Notes: generated from the letters alone by a model not told the origin. DNA of 13,371 nucleotides from an uncultured Polymorphobacter sp. (GCA_937894055.1 CALDHQ010000647.1:1-13371); one strand, 5' to 3'. Shown: positions 6,975 to 13,371, counted from the stretch's first letter. Numbers and translations: made by a program.

Positions 6975-8525
6975 ATGACCAACAAAAATAACTTCTACGT
7001 TACGACCGCGATTTCCTACCCCAACGGCCGCCCGCACATGGGCCATGCCTATGAGGTCATCGCCACCGACGCGATCGCGCGCTTTCACCGGCTGCGCGGC
7101 GAAAACGTCCGCTTCGTCACCGGCACCGACGAACACGGGCTGAAGATCGCCCAGGCGGCGCGCGCTGCCGACGTCACCCCGCGCGCCTATGTCGATGACA
7201 TGGTGCAGCATTTCCTCGCGATGGCCGCCAAACTGAATATCTCGTACGACCGCTTCATCCGCACCACCGACACCGACCATGTGGCCTCGTGCCAGGCGCT
7301 GTGGCGCGCGATGGTGGCGAACGGCGACATCTACCTTGATCGCTACGAGGGCTGGTACTCGGTCCGCGACGAAGCCTATTACGATGACAGCGAACTGGTC
7401 GAAGGGCAGGGCGCCAGCGGCGACACCGTGCGCCTGTCGCCGCAAGGCACCGAAGTCGAATGGACCGTCGAGGAAAGCTGGTTCTTCCGGCTGTCGGCGT
7501 ATCAGGAGCGGCTGCTCGCGCACTATGACGCGCACCCCGAATTCATCCAGCCCTCCAGCCGTTTCAACGAGATGCGGGCGTTTGTTGCGGGTGGACTGCG
7601 CGACCTGTCGATCTCGCGCACCAGCTTCGACTGGGGCATTCCGGTGCCTGACAGCCCCGGCCACGTTATGTATGTCTGGGTCGATGCGCTGACCAATTAC
7701 CTGACCGCAGTCGGCTATCCGGACGGCGATTCCAGCGCATGGTGGCCCGCGGACCTGCATGTCATCGGCAAGGACGTCGTGCGCTTCCACACCATCTACT
7801 GGCCGGCCTTCCTGATGTCGGCGCAACTGGCGCTGCCCAAGACGGTGTTCGGCCACGGCTTCATCCTCAACCGCGGCGAGAAAATGTCGAAATCGCTCGG
7901 CAATGTCGTCGAGCCGGTGGCGCTCGCCGACGCATTCGGCGTCGACCAGCTGCGCTGGTTCCTGTTGCGCGATGTCGCGTTCGGCGATGACGGCAACTAC
8001 AGCCACGAAGCCATTGCCGAGCGCACCAACGCCGATCTCGCCAACGGCATCGGCAATCTGGCGCAGCGCTCGCTGTCGATGGTCGCCAAGAATTGCGACG
8101 CGAAAATGCCGGCAACTGACACCGGCGGCGAAGCCGAAGCCGTTCTGGAACAAGCGCTTGTTCAGCACAGCAAGGGCTATTTCTCGTCGATGGCGGCGCT
8201 GCAGCTGCACCGCGCGCTTGAAAATGTCATGGCGATGGTCGCGGCGGCCAACCTCTACTTTGCCGACAGCGCCCCCTGGGCGCTCGCCAAGACCGACCCT
8301 GCGCGTATGTCCGCAGTGCTGGCGACGACGTTGGAAGCCGTGCGCCGCATCGCCATCCTCGTCCAGCCGGTGATGCCGGCGTCGAGCGCGGCGCTGCTCG
8401 ACCAGCTCGGCGTCAGCGCCGATGCACGCGGCTTCGATGCGCTCGATGTGCAGGTCGCAGCCGGCACGCCGTTGCCCGCACCCGCCGGCGTCTTCCCGCG
8501 CTGGGTCGAGCCCAAGGCCGGTTGA
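6975..8525 (+). CDS. metG: Methionyl-tRNA synthetase
   Basis: Charges tRNA-Met with methionine, including the initiator; cytosolic class Ia synthetase. I start at ATG 6975 (516 residues, MTNKNNFYVTTAISYPNG), which begins directly at the first Rossmann strand as in homologues; the open frame reaching back to 6846 lies inside holB. The signature HIGH appears as HMGH (21-24) and KMSKS is at 303-307. The anticodon-binding helical domain follows (about 350-500). The connective peptide region (YSVRDEAYYDDSEL) has no CxxC knuckles, so it belongs to the zinc-free MetRS type. There is no C-terminal EMAP/tRNA-binding dimerisation domain, giving the short form. It sits 20 bases after holB, and its TGA shares one base with the tatD ATG. 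Confidence 0.97.
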   Translation: MTNKNNFYVTTAISYPNGRPHMGHAYEVIATDAIARFHRLRGENVRFVTGTDEHGLKIAQAARAADVTPRAYVDDMVQHFLAMAAKLNISYDRFIRTTDTDHVASCQALWRAMVANGDIYLDRYEGWYSVRDEAYYDDSELVEGQGASGDTVRLSPQGTEVEWTVEESWFFRLSAYQERLLAHYDAHPEFIQPSSRFNEMRAFVAGGLRDLSISRTSFDWGIPVPDSPGHVMYVWVDALTNYLTAVGYPDGDSSAWWPADLHVIGKDVVRFHTIYWPAFLMSAQLALPKTVFGHGFILNRGEKMSKSLGNVVEPVALADAFGVDQLRWFLLRDVAFGDDGNYSHEAIAERTNADLANGIGNLAQRSLSMVAKNCDAKMPATDTGGEAEAVLEQALVQHSKGYFSSMAALQLHRALENVMAMVAAANLYFADSAPWALAKTDPARMSAVLATTLEAVRRIAILVQPVMPASSAALLDQLGVSADARGFDALDVQVAAGTPLPAPAGVFPRWVEPKAG

Positions 8526-9307
8526 TGCTTGTCGATAGCCACTGCCACCTGAACTACAAGGGGATCGTCGAGGACCAGGCCGGCGTCATCGCGCGCGCCC
8601 GTGACGCCGGTGTCGGCACGATGCTCGGCATCAGCACGCGGGCAGGGGAGTGGGACGCCGTCATCGGCCTCGCCGACGCACACGCCGATATCTGGGCCTC
8701 GGTCGGCATCCACCCGCACGAAGCCGATAGCCATGTCGATATCGATGCCGCGCGCCTGATCGATGCGGCGGCGCACCCGCGCGTTATCGCCATCGGCGAA
8801 ACCGGGCTCGACTATTACTACAACAAGAGCGACCACGCACAGCAGCAGGCGAGCTTCCGCGCGCATATCGCCGCCGCGCGCGATACCCAACTGCCGATCG
8901 TCATCCATACCCGCGACGCCGAAGCCGATACGCTCGACATCCTGCGTGACGAAACCGGGCAGGGCGCCTTCCCCGGCATCATCCATTGCTTCACCGCGAG
9001 CCAAAGCTTTGCCGAACAGGCACTTGCGCTGGGTTTCTACATCAGCCTGTCGGGCATCGTGACGTTCAAGAATGCGCTCGATCTGCAAGCCAGCGCGCGT
9101 TTGATCCCTGAAGACCGGCTGCTCATTGAGACCGATTCACCGTTCCTGGCGCCGGTGCCGATGCGCGGCCGGCCGTGCGAGCCGGCGTTCGTCGCGCACA
9201 CGGCGGCGTTTCTGGCAAAACTACGCGGCGTTTCGACCGAAGCACTGGCCCAGACCACGACCGACAACTTCTTTAATCTCGCCACCAAGGCGGTTCGCCC
9301 GGCATGA
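8525..9307 (+). CDS. TatD family metal-dependent hydrolase/DNase
   Basis: A 260-residue TIM-barrel amidohydrolase of the TatD family; members act as Mg-dependent 3'-5' exonucleases or other phosphoesterases in the cytosol. Metal and active-site residues are all visible: HCH (His6, His8 in DSHCHL), Glu92 in GETGLDYY, His128 in HTRDA, His154 in IHCFT and Asp204 in ETDSP. The ATG at 8525 overlaps the metG stop; a TTG three bases earlier would add one residue and is less likely. A tatD paralogue (YcfH type) just downstream of metG, followed by an MBL hydrolase, is a common bacterial order, so this is probably the YcfH-like member. Its physiological substrate is not settled. Confidence 0.95.
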   Translation: MLVDSHCHLNYKGIVEDQAGVIARARDAGVGTMLGISTRAGEWDAVIGLADAHADIWASVGIHPHEADSHVDIDAARLIDAAAHPRVIAIGETGLDYYYNKSDHAQQQASFRAHIAAARDTQLPIVIHTRDAEADTLDILRDETGQGAFPGIIHCFTASQSFAEQALALGFYISLSGIVTFKNALDLQASARLIPEDRLLIETDSPFLAPVPMRGRPCEPAFVAHTAAFLAKLRGVSTEALAQTTTDNFFNLATKAVRPA

Positions 9308-10098
9308 CCACCGCACTGCGCGTCACCATTCTCGGGTCTGGCACATCGAGCGGCGTGCCGCGCATCGGCCCGGACGGCGCCGATTGGGGCGCCTGTGACC
9401 CGAACGAGGCGCGCAACAGCCGCCGCCGCGTGTCGCTGCTGGTTCAGCATGGCGACTTTAACGTCCTGATCGACACCAGCCCGGACTTGCGCGCGCAGCT
9501 TATCGACGCGCGCTGCGGGCGACTTGATGCGGTGCTGTACACGCACGATCACGCCGATCATGCCAATGGTATCGACGATTTGCGGCAAGTCTTTCATAAC
9601 CAGCGCAAGCCCGTCGATTGCTACGCAACGGCGCCAACGCTGGCGACGTTGCAGCGCCGCTTCGGCTATGCGTTCAACGGCGCGCCGGGCTATCCGCCGA
9701 CCTGCGCCGGCTATGTCATGCCCGATCAGCTGCGTTTCGGTGCGATGACGATCACGCCGTTCGAACAGCAGCACGGCGGTATTACGTCTTTGGGTTTCCG
9801 CTTTGAAGTCGATGGTGTCGCGCTGGCGTATTCGACCGATCTCGATGCACTGCCGCAAGCCGCGCATGCCTGTGTGCAAGGCCTCGATATGTGGATTGTC
9901 GATGGGCTGCGCCGTGCGCCGCATCCGACGCACACACATCTGGCGCGGACGCTCGAATGGATTGCCACGTTCAAACCTGGCCGCGCGCTGCTGACGCATA
10001 TGGACAATTCGATGGACTATGCGACGCTGTGTGCCGAGCTGCCCGAGGGCGTTGCACCGGCTTACGACGGTCAGGTGCTCACTCTGGGTGATATTTGA
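9304..10098 (+). CDS. MBL-fold metallo-hydrolase (PhnP-like phosphodiesterase family)
   Basis: A 264-residue metallo-beta-lactamase-fold hydrolase. The N-terminal LGSGTSSGVPRIG and the following WGACDP are typical of the PhnP/cyclic phosphodiesterase branch. The dinuclear metal site shows as HDHADH (residues 81-86) with later ligands His157 (EQQHGG), Asp179 (STDLD) and His232 (LLTHMD). Homologues cleave cyclic phosphodiester bonds, but no phn genes are nearby, so a phosphonate role is not supported here. It overlaps tatD by ATGA, suggesting translational coupling. No signal peptide; cytosolic. Confidence 0.92.
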   Translation: MTTALRVTILGSGTSSGVPRIGPDGADWGACDPNEARNSRRRVSLLVQHGDFNVLIDTSPDLRAQLIDARCGRLDAVLYTHDHADHANGIDDLRQVFHNQRKPVDCYATAPTLATLQRRFGYAFNGAPGYPPTCAGYVMPDQLRFGAMTITPFEQQHGGITSLGFRFEVDGVALAYSTDLDALPQAAHACVQGLDMWIVDGLRRAPHPTHTHLARTLEWIATFKPGRALLTHMDNSMDYATLCAELPEGVAPAYDGQVLTLGDI

Positions 10099-10116
10099 TT
10101 TAACATAATATATATT
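10088..10116 (+). promoter_or_regulatory. mazG: Possible sigma70-type promoter before mazG
   Basis: GTGATA (10088-10093), a 17-base spacer and TATATT (10111-10116) lie just upstream of mazG. The -35 is a weak match and the -10 falls inside an AT palindrome. The gap is the only AT-rich spot in the operon and the widest gap after tmk, so an internal promoter is plausible but unproven. Confidence 0.35.
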
Positions 10117-10118
10117 AT
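10105..10118. promoter_or_regulatory. Perfect 14-bp AT palindrome (possible operator)
   Basis: ATAATATATATTAT is its own reverse complement and contains only A and T, in a genome where nearby 60-base lines are mostly above 60% GC. It starts 7 bases after the MBL hydrolase stop and ends 11 bases before the mazG ATG, covering the possible -10. It could be a repressor site or simply a melting-prone promoter core. Confidence 0.45.
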
Positions 10119-10129
10119 CGGACTAAGCT

Positions 10130-10927
10130 ATGTCGTCAAAGCCGGTACAGACTGCGACCCCACCCGACCTCGCGCGGCTGGCCCAAATCATGGCGCGGCT
10201 GCGCGATCCGGTCGATGGCTGCCCTTGGGATCTGGCGCAGTCGTTCGCGACCATCGTGCCCTACACGATCGAGGAAGCCTATGAAGTCGCACAAGCCGTC
10301 GCCGAGGCCGATATGCCGGGCCTGTGCGACGAGCTTGGCGATCTGCTGCTGCAAGTCGTGTTCCACGCCCGCATGGCCGAAGAAGCCGGACATTTTTCGC
10401 TCGCCGATGTCGTTGCCGCCATTTGCGACAAGATGGAACGCCGACACCCGCACATCTTTGGCGACGGCACGGCGTCCAGCGACATTCGCACGCAAAAGCA
10501 TGTCTGGGAAACCATCAAGGCCGCCGAACGTGCTGCCAAGCCACGCGGCGGCGCGCTCGACGGCGTGGCAGCGGCCCTGCCCGCGCTGATGCGCGCCGAA
10601 AAGCTGCAGTCGCGTGCATCGCGCACCGGCTTCGACTGGCCAGATGCCGATGGCCCGCTCGACAAGATCGTCGAGGAAATTGCCGAATTCGCTGCGGCCA
10701 CCAGCCATGCCGAACGCGTCGACGAAGGCGGCGACCTGCTGTTTGCGGTGGTAAACTGGTTGCGCCACCATCAGGTCGATCCCGAAGTCGCGCTCCGCCA
10801 GGCAAATGCCAAGTTTGAACGACGCTTTGCCGCGATGGAGGCCAAGGCCGGCGACGGCTTCGCAGCGCTCGACCTCGCCGCCAAGGACGCGCTGTGGGAC
10901 GCAGCCAAAGCGGACGAACGCCAGTGA
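10130..10927 (+). CDS. mazG: Nucleoside triphosphate pyrophosphohydrolase
   Basis: Hydrolyses (d)NTPs to the monophosphate and pyrophosphate, clearing non-canonical nucleotides; in E. coli it also affects (p)ppGpp under starvation. 265 residues, the usual tandem two-domain form. The N-terminal domain shows LRDPVDGCPWDL, then the metal motif E48-E49-x-x-E52 (YTIEEAYE) with E68-x-x-D71 (DELGDLLLQ), and RRHPHIFG. The C-terminal domain repeats it as E182-E183-x-x-E186 (VEEIAEF) and E199-x-x-D202 (EGGDLLFAVVN). Both metal sites are therefore intact. The ribosome-binding site is weak. The gene overlaps the GH84-like gene by GTGA. In many alphaproteobacteria mazG lies near hflX; here one gene and a promoter-bearing gap separate them and they converge. 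Confidence 0.96.
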   Translation: MSSKPVQTATPPDLARLAQIMARLRDPVDGCPWDLAQSFATIVPYTIEEAYEVAQAVAEADMPGLCDELGDLLLQVVFHARMAEEAGHFSLADVVAAICDKMERRHPHIFGDGTASSDIRTQKHVWETIKAAERAAKPRGGALDGVAAALPALMRAEKLQSRASRTGFDWPDADGPLDKIVEEIAEFAAATSHAERVDEGGDLLFAVVNWLRHHQVDPEVALRQANAKFERRFAAMEAKAGDGFAALDLAAKDALWDAAKADERQ

Positions 10928-11991
10928 CGCCCGACCTTGGCATCATCGAAGGCTATTTCGGCCGCAGCTGGGACTGGGCAACGCGCACCTCGGTCATGCA
11001 GCGGCTGCGCGATGCCGGCTACGGCTTCTTCCACTATGCCCCCAAGTCCGACGCCTATCTGCGGCGGCGCTGGCGCGAACCGCATCCGGCGGATCAGGCT
11101 GCTGAAATTGCAGCATTTTCACGCGCCTGTGCAGATGCCGATGTGCGCTTCGGCATCGGCCTCAGCCCGTATGAACTCTATCTCGACTTCAACGCCGAAG
11201 CGCGTGCCGCACTGGCGGCAAAGCTCGCGTTTTTCGATGATATCGGCGTGCGCGAACTCGCCATCCTGTTCGATGACATGCGCGGCGACTTGCCCGATCT
11301 TGCCGCGCGACAAGCCGAAATCATCGACTGGGTTGCCGCGCACACCCGTGCCCAGCGGCTGATCATGTGCCCCAGCTATTACAGCAATGACCCGGTGCTC
11401 GACCGCGTTTTCGGCCAACGCCCCGATGGCTATCTCGATACGCTTGGCGAACTGCTCGCTCCCGAAATCCAGATATACTGGACCGGTGAGGAAGTCTGTT
11501 CGCGCGAATTTTCGGCCGGTCACCTGCGCGATGTCGCCGCAAAGCTCCGCCGCAAACCACTGTTATGGGACAATTATCCGGTCAACGACGGCCCGCGCAT
11601 GTCCAAGTTCCTGCACTTGCGCGGCTTCACTGGCCGGCCTGCCAACATCGCCAGCGAAATTGCCGGCCACGCGGTCAATCCCGCCTCGCAACCCTGGCTC
11701 GGCTGCATCCCGGAACTGACGCTGGCGGCAAGCTATGCGCAGGGCGACGCCTATTGCTACGGCCGGGCGTTCACCGAAGCCGCGACCGCCATTGTAGGCG
11801 CCGAACTCGCCGCCGCCCTCACCGCCGATCTGCTGACCTTCAACGACGGCGGCCTCGACAGCATCGGCACCGAACGACGCGCGCGGCTGGTGGCGCGCTA
11901 CAGCGGCTTTGCACATCCGGCAGCCGCCGAAGTCGTCGACTGGCTGAACGGCGGCTATGCCATCAGCGGCGAAGCGGTGCAGACCCAGTAG
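10924..11991 (+). CDS. GH84-like beta-N-acetylglucosaminidase domain protein (NagJ/O-GlcNAcase type)
   Basis: The start is GTG 10924, overlapping the mazG stop (GTGA) and giving 355 residues that begin at the first barrel strand (TPDLGIIEGYFGRSW). The protein matches the NAGidase catalytic domain: the opening IEGxFGRxW, the adjacent aspartates of substrate-assisted catalysis in ILFDDM (D117, D118), CPSYYSNDPVLD, IYWTGEEVCS and WDNYPVND (N217, D222), which corresponds to the sugar-binding loop of GH84 enzymes. Known members remove GlcNAc from glycans or from Ser/Thr-linked protein O-GlcNAc. Unlike secreted clostridial and Bacteroides enzymes it has no signal peptide and no accessory domains, so it should be cytosolic. 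The substrate is unknown; muropeptide-derived sugar, a glycosylated protein or another GlcNAc conjugate are possible. Family assignment is strong, activity inferred. Confidence 0.85.
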   Translation: MTPDLGIIEGYFGRSWDWATRTSVMQRLRDAGYGFFHYAPKSDAYLRRRWREPHPADQAAEIAAFSRACADADVRFGIGLSPYELYLDFNAEARAALAAKLAFFDDIGVRELAILFDDMRGDLPDLAARQAEIIDWVAAHTRAQRLIMCPSYYSNDPVLDRVFGQRPDGYLDTLGELLAPEIQIYWTGEEVCSREFSAGHLRDVAAKLRRKPLLWDNYPVNDGPRMSKFLHLRGFTGRPANIASEIAGHAVNPASQPWLGCIPELTLAASYAQGDAYCYGRAFTEAATAIVGAELAAALTADLLTFNDGGLDSIGTERRARLVARYSGFAHPAAAEVVDWLNGGYAISGEAVQTQ

Positions 11992-12000
11992 CCGCAACAT

Positions 12001-12029
12001 TTGACAAAACGCGCCAGATAGGTTATTCT
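12001..12029 (+). promoter_or_regulatory. Strong-looking sigma70-type promoter in the convergent intergenic gap
   Basis: A perfect -35 TTGACA (12001-12006), an optimal 17-base spacer and TATTCT (12024-12029, 4 of 6 consensus bases) point rightwards, towards the 3' end of the convergent hflX. Transcription would begin near 12036. No protein gene lies on the plus strand downstream, so the product would be a non-coding RNA or an antisense transcript of hflX. Confidence 0.5.
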
Positions 12030-12033
12030 ATCT
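12016..12033. repeat. Inverted repeat overlapping the -10 box
   Basis: AGATAG and CTATCT are perfect complements separated by 6 bases, and the right arm overlaps the -10 box TATTCT. This placement suits a repressor operator. As RNA it would be a weak 6-bp stem without a U-tract, so it is a poor terminator candidate for the operon that ends at 11991. Confidence 0.5.
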
Positions 12034-12100
12034 CAATGACTTGACCTGCATTCGGCGGTCGGGGCGACCAAGCCCGCAGCAGTCGAACCTTGGCCCGGAG

Positions 12101-12147
12101 TGTAAACTTCGCGAATGCCGCAATCTTCGTACAGATTGTAAACTTCG
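12101..12147. repeat. 11-bp direct repeat TGTAAACTTCG, two copies 36 bp apart
   Basis: Copies lie at 12101-12111 and 12137-12147, the second ending 18 bases before the hflX stop codon. Similarity extends slightly upstream (GAG against GAT). The 36-bp start-to-start spacing is between three and four helical turns. They could be paired protein-binding sites or repeated elements of a small RNA started at the 12001 promoter. Confidence 0.5.
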
Positions 12148-12165
12148 GTGCAGGCTCCGGCGACC

Positions 12166-13065
12166 CTAGCGGATCAGATCGAAGCGCGCGCGGTCAGCTT
12201 CGGACAGCCGTACGTGCAGCACGCTCGAACCGTCTTCAAGGTCTTCGCGATCAATGACTTCACCATGGCTGTAGAGCCAAGCCTGACGTTTACCTTCATG
12301 CGCGGCCAGTGTGATTTCATGGACCCGCGCAGCTGATTGCAGTGTCGCGGCGATGCACGCAGCGAGTGCCTCCACGCCCTCGCCGGTGACGGCCGAAATC
12401 GGCACGGTATCGTCGGTGGTCCGCACTCCTGCCCGCGCTTCCGGACTTAAAAGGTCGATTTTGTTGAGCGCGGTGATCATCGGCGTATTGCGATCACTGT
12501 CGATGACTTTGAGCCCGCGCAGCACGGTCATCACGTCTTCGGCCTGCGCGGCGCTGTCAGGATGCGCGATGTCGCGGACATGCACGATGATATCGGCCTC
12601 GCCGACCTCCTCGAGCGTCGCACGGAACGCCGCCACCAACTGCGTCGGCAGGTTGGACACAAAGCCGACGGTGTCGGAAAAAATGACCTTGTCGAAGCCC
12701 GGAAGCACCCCTGCCCGCATCGTCGGGTCGAGTGTTGCGAACAACAGGTTTTCCGCCATCACATCGGCGCCGGTCAGCCGGTTGAACAACGTCGATTTGC
12801 CGGCATTGGTGTAGCCAACAAGCGCGACCACCGGATACGGCGCCTTCTGCCGTCGCGTCCGGTGCAGGCCGCGCGTCCGGCGCACATCCTCAAGATCAAG
12901 CTTGAGACGCACGATGCGCTCGCGGATCAACCGGCGATCGGTCTCGATCTGCGATTCACCGGGGCCGCCAAGGAAGCCGAAGCCGCCGCGCTGGCGCTCC
13001 AGATGGGTCCATGAGCGCACAAGGCGCGACTTCTGGTATGCCAGATGCGCAAGCTCGACCTGCAA
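12166..13065 (-). CDS. hflX: Ribosome-associated GTPase HflX, 5'-truncated
   Basis: HflX splits stalled or hibernating 70S ribosomes and binds GTP. The conserved linker before the G domain is present (LQVELAHLAYQ, SRLVRSWTHLERQRGG, GFLGGPGESQIETDRRL). All GTPase motifs are intact: G1 GYTNAGKST (84-92), G2 Thr111 in FATLDPT, G3 DTVGF (131-135), G4 NKID (201-204) and G5 ISA (223-225). The C-terminal domain is complete. What is missing is the N-terminal domain: the P-loop is about 120 residues closer to the start than in normal HflX of about 430 residues. The TTG at 13065 is not a real start but the Leu of the conserved LQVELAH. No ATG or GTG lies in frame between it and the TAG at 13138-13140, and no N-domain sequence is found in any minus-strand frame up to the window edge. 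It is therefore a broken gene or an assembly junction. Confidence 0.85.
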   Translation of the reverse strand: MQVELAHLAYQKSRLVRSWTHLERQRGGFGFLGGPGESQIETDRRLIRERIVRLKLDLEDVRRTRGLHRTRRQKAPYPVVALVGYTNAGKSTLFNRLTGADVMAENLLFATLDPTMRAGVLPGFDKVIFSDTVGFVSNLPTQLVAAFRATLEEVGEADIIVHVRDIAHPDSAAQAEDVMTVLRGLKVIDSDRNTPMITALNKIDLLSPEARAGVRTTDDTVPISAVTGEGVEALAACIAATLQSAARVHEITLAAHEGKRQAWLYSHGEVIDREDLEDGSSVLHVRLSEADRARFDLIR

Positions 13066-13140
13066 CGCGCCCTCGGGTCGGTCGACTTCGGCTCGGTGCA
13101 GGCCGAATGCTTCTTCAGCGAAGCGAGCCCCGCCGCCCTA
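13066..13140 (-). other. hflX: Junction between ATPase fragment and hflX remnant
   Basis: Reading on the minus strand after the TAG, the frame gives GGGARFAEEAFGLHRAEVDR and then PEGALQVELAH, where HflX similarity begins (about 13077). The intervening 20 residues match neither HflX nor the ATPase family as far as I can tell. No inverted-repeat ends or target duplications were recognised, so an insertion sequence is not visible. This is the likely breakpoint. Confidence 0.5.
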
Positions 13141-13371
13141 TTGCGGCTGCCGGATCCGACCGCAAAGTTCGACCTGATCCCCAACTCCGCCGTCAAACAA
13201 CTCGGCTACGCGGTCGCCTCCGTGACCCGCGCCGAGCGCGAAGGCGGTGCGCGCATCGAAGAAACGCGCGTAGGGTGCATACGGATAATCGAAGCGCTCG
13301 ATGACCTGCGAGGCGCGCGTGGTGTGGATGGTGGTCAGAACTTTGTGGCCCGTGATGGCCGCCTCGGTGGC
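13138..13371 (-). CDS. C-terminal fragment of a secretion/pilus motor ATPase (PilT/GspE/VirB11 superfamily), partial
   Basis: From the window edge the minus strand is open for 77 codons to the TAG at 13138-13140. It begins TEAAITGHKVLTTIHTT and continues RASQVIERF, matching the TGHxVxxTxHT box that follows Walker B in ATPases of type II/IV secretion and type IV pili (the TGHLVLSTLHTN type). After that the sequence (YPYAPYARFFDARTAF onwards) is no longer clearly alignable, and the protein ends about 60 residues after the box, shorter than the usual C-terminal domain. It may therefore be truncated or frameshifted as well. GC-rich third positions in this frame support coding, at least in its first part. 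It lies immediately upstream of, and in the same frame as, the hflX remnant. The motif is convincing; which subfamily is uncertain. Confidence 0.42.
   Translation of the reverse strand, partial: ATEAAITGHKVLTTIHTTRASQVIERFDYPYAPYARFFDARTAFALGAGHGGDRVAELFDGGVGDQVELCGRIRQPQ

Noticed and set aside
6756..8210. 484-codon open frame on the minus strand
   Set aside because: It is antisense to metG (and the holB end). Metal-free, motif-free and rich in His/Arg/Val; a typical GC-rich shadow of a well-supported gene.
12148..12336. 62-codon plus-strand frame just after the direct repeats
   Set aside because: It lies almost wholly antisense to the HflX C-terminal domain, starts without a ribosome-binding site and has no recognisable content, although the 12001 promoter could transcribe it.
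12166..13065. TTG 13065 as a true start giving a naturally short HflX
   Set aside because: The TTG encodes the conserved Leu of LQVELAH within the family alignment, there is no ribosome-binding site before it, and the domain that contacts the ribosome would be missing.
13045..13371. Plus-strand frame open from an ATG at 13045 to the window edge (109 codons, no stop)
   Set aside because: It uses the same triplets as the minus-strand ATPase fragment read backwards and shows no family motif. The minus strand has the TGHxVxxTxHT box, so I take this frame as its shadow, though it cannot be fully excluded.

Overview
The window is GC-rich chromosomal DNA of an alphaproteobacterium, most likely a sphingomonad (Sphingomonadales). 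This is inferred from protein character, codon use and gene order (lytic transglycosylase, rlpA, dac, tmk, holB, metG, tatD, MBL hydrolase, mazG, hflX), which I recall as typical of that order but could not check by search. Most of the window is a dense housekeeping operon, not a mobile or accessory island.

Layout: (1) 1-1900 (+): the 3' part of a large FAD-dependent oxidoreductase gene, overlapping by 4 nt a short-chain dehydrogenase gene. (2) 1905-1994 (-): tRNA-Ser(UGA), convergent with that pair. (3) 2134-5318 (+): three exported cell-wall proteins, an MltB-type lytic transglycosylase, an RlpA-type lipoprotein with a SPOR domain, and a D,D-carboxypeptidase. (4) 5318-10098 (+): tmk, holB, metG, tatD and an MBL-fold hydrolase gene, nearly all overlapping or a few bases apart. 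(5) 10130-11991 (+): mazG, preceded by an AT-rich palindrome and possible promoter, overlapping by 4 nt a GH84-like (O-GlcNAcase/NagJ-type) cytosolic glycosidase gene. (6) 11992-12165: an intergenic gap with a good sigma70-type promoter, an inverted repeat over its -10, and an 11-bp direct repeat. (7) 12166-13065 (-): hflX, convergent with everything else. (8) 13066-13371: instead of the expected hflX 5' end, the minus strand carries what looks like the C-terminal part of a PilT/GspE/VirB11-type secretion or pilus ATPase.

How the genes work together: MltB, RlpA and the carboxypeptidase act on periplasmic peptidoglycan (glycan cleavage, septal remodelling, stem-peptide trimming). Tmk and HolB serve DNA synthesis (dTTP supply, clamp loader), MetG serves translation, and MazG cleans the nucleotide pool. 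The short overlaps suggest one translationally coupled transcript, perhaps with an internal promoter before mazG.

The parts that do not look routine are the truncated hflX with its foreign upstream sequence, the promoter/repeat cassette between the convergent genes, a roughly 420-bp low-GC patch inside holB, the GH84-like enzyme in a housekeeping operon, the AT palindrome before mazG, and the U73 discriminator of the tRNA-Ser. I found no CRISPR array, insertion sequence, toxin-antitoxin pair, phage gene or clearly new multigene system.
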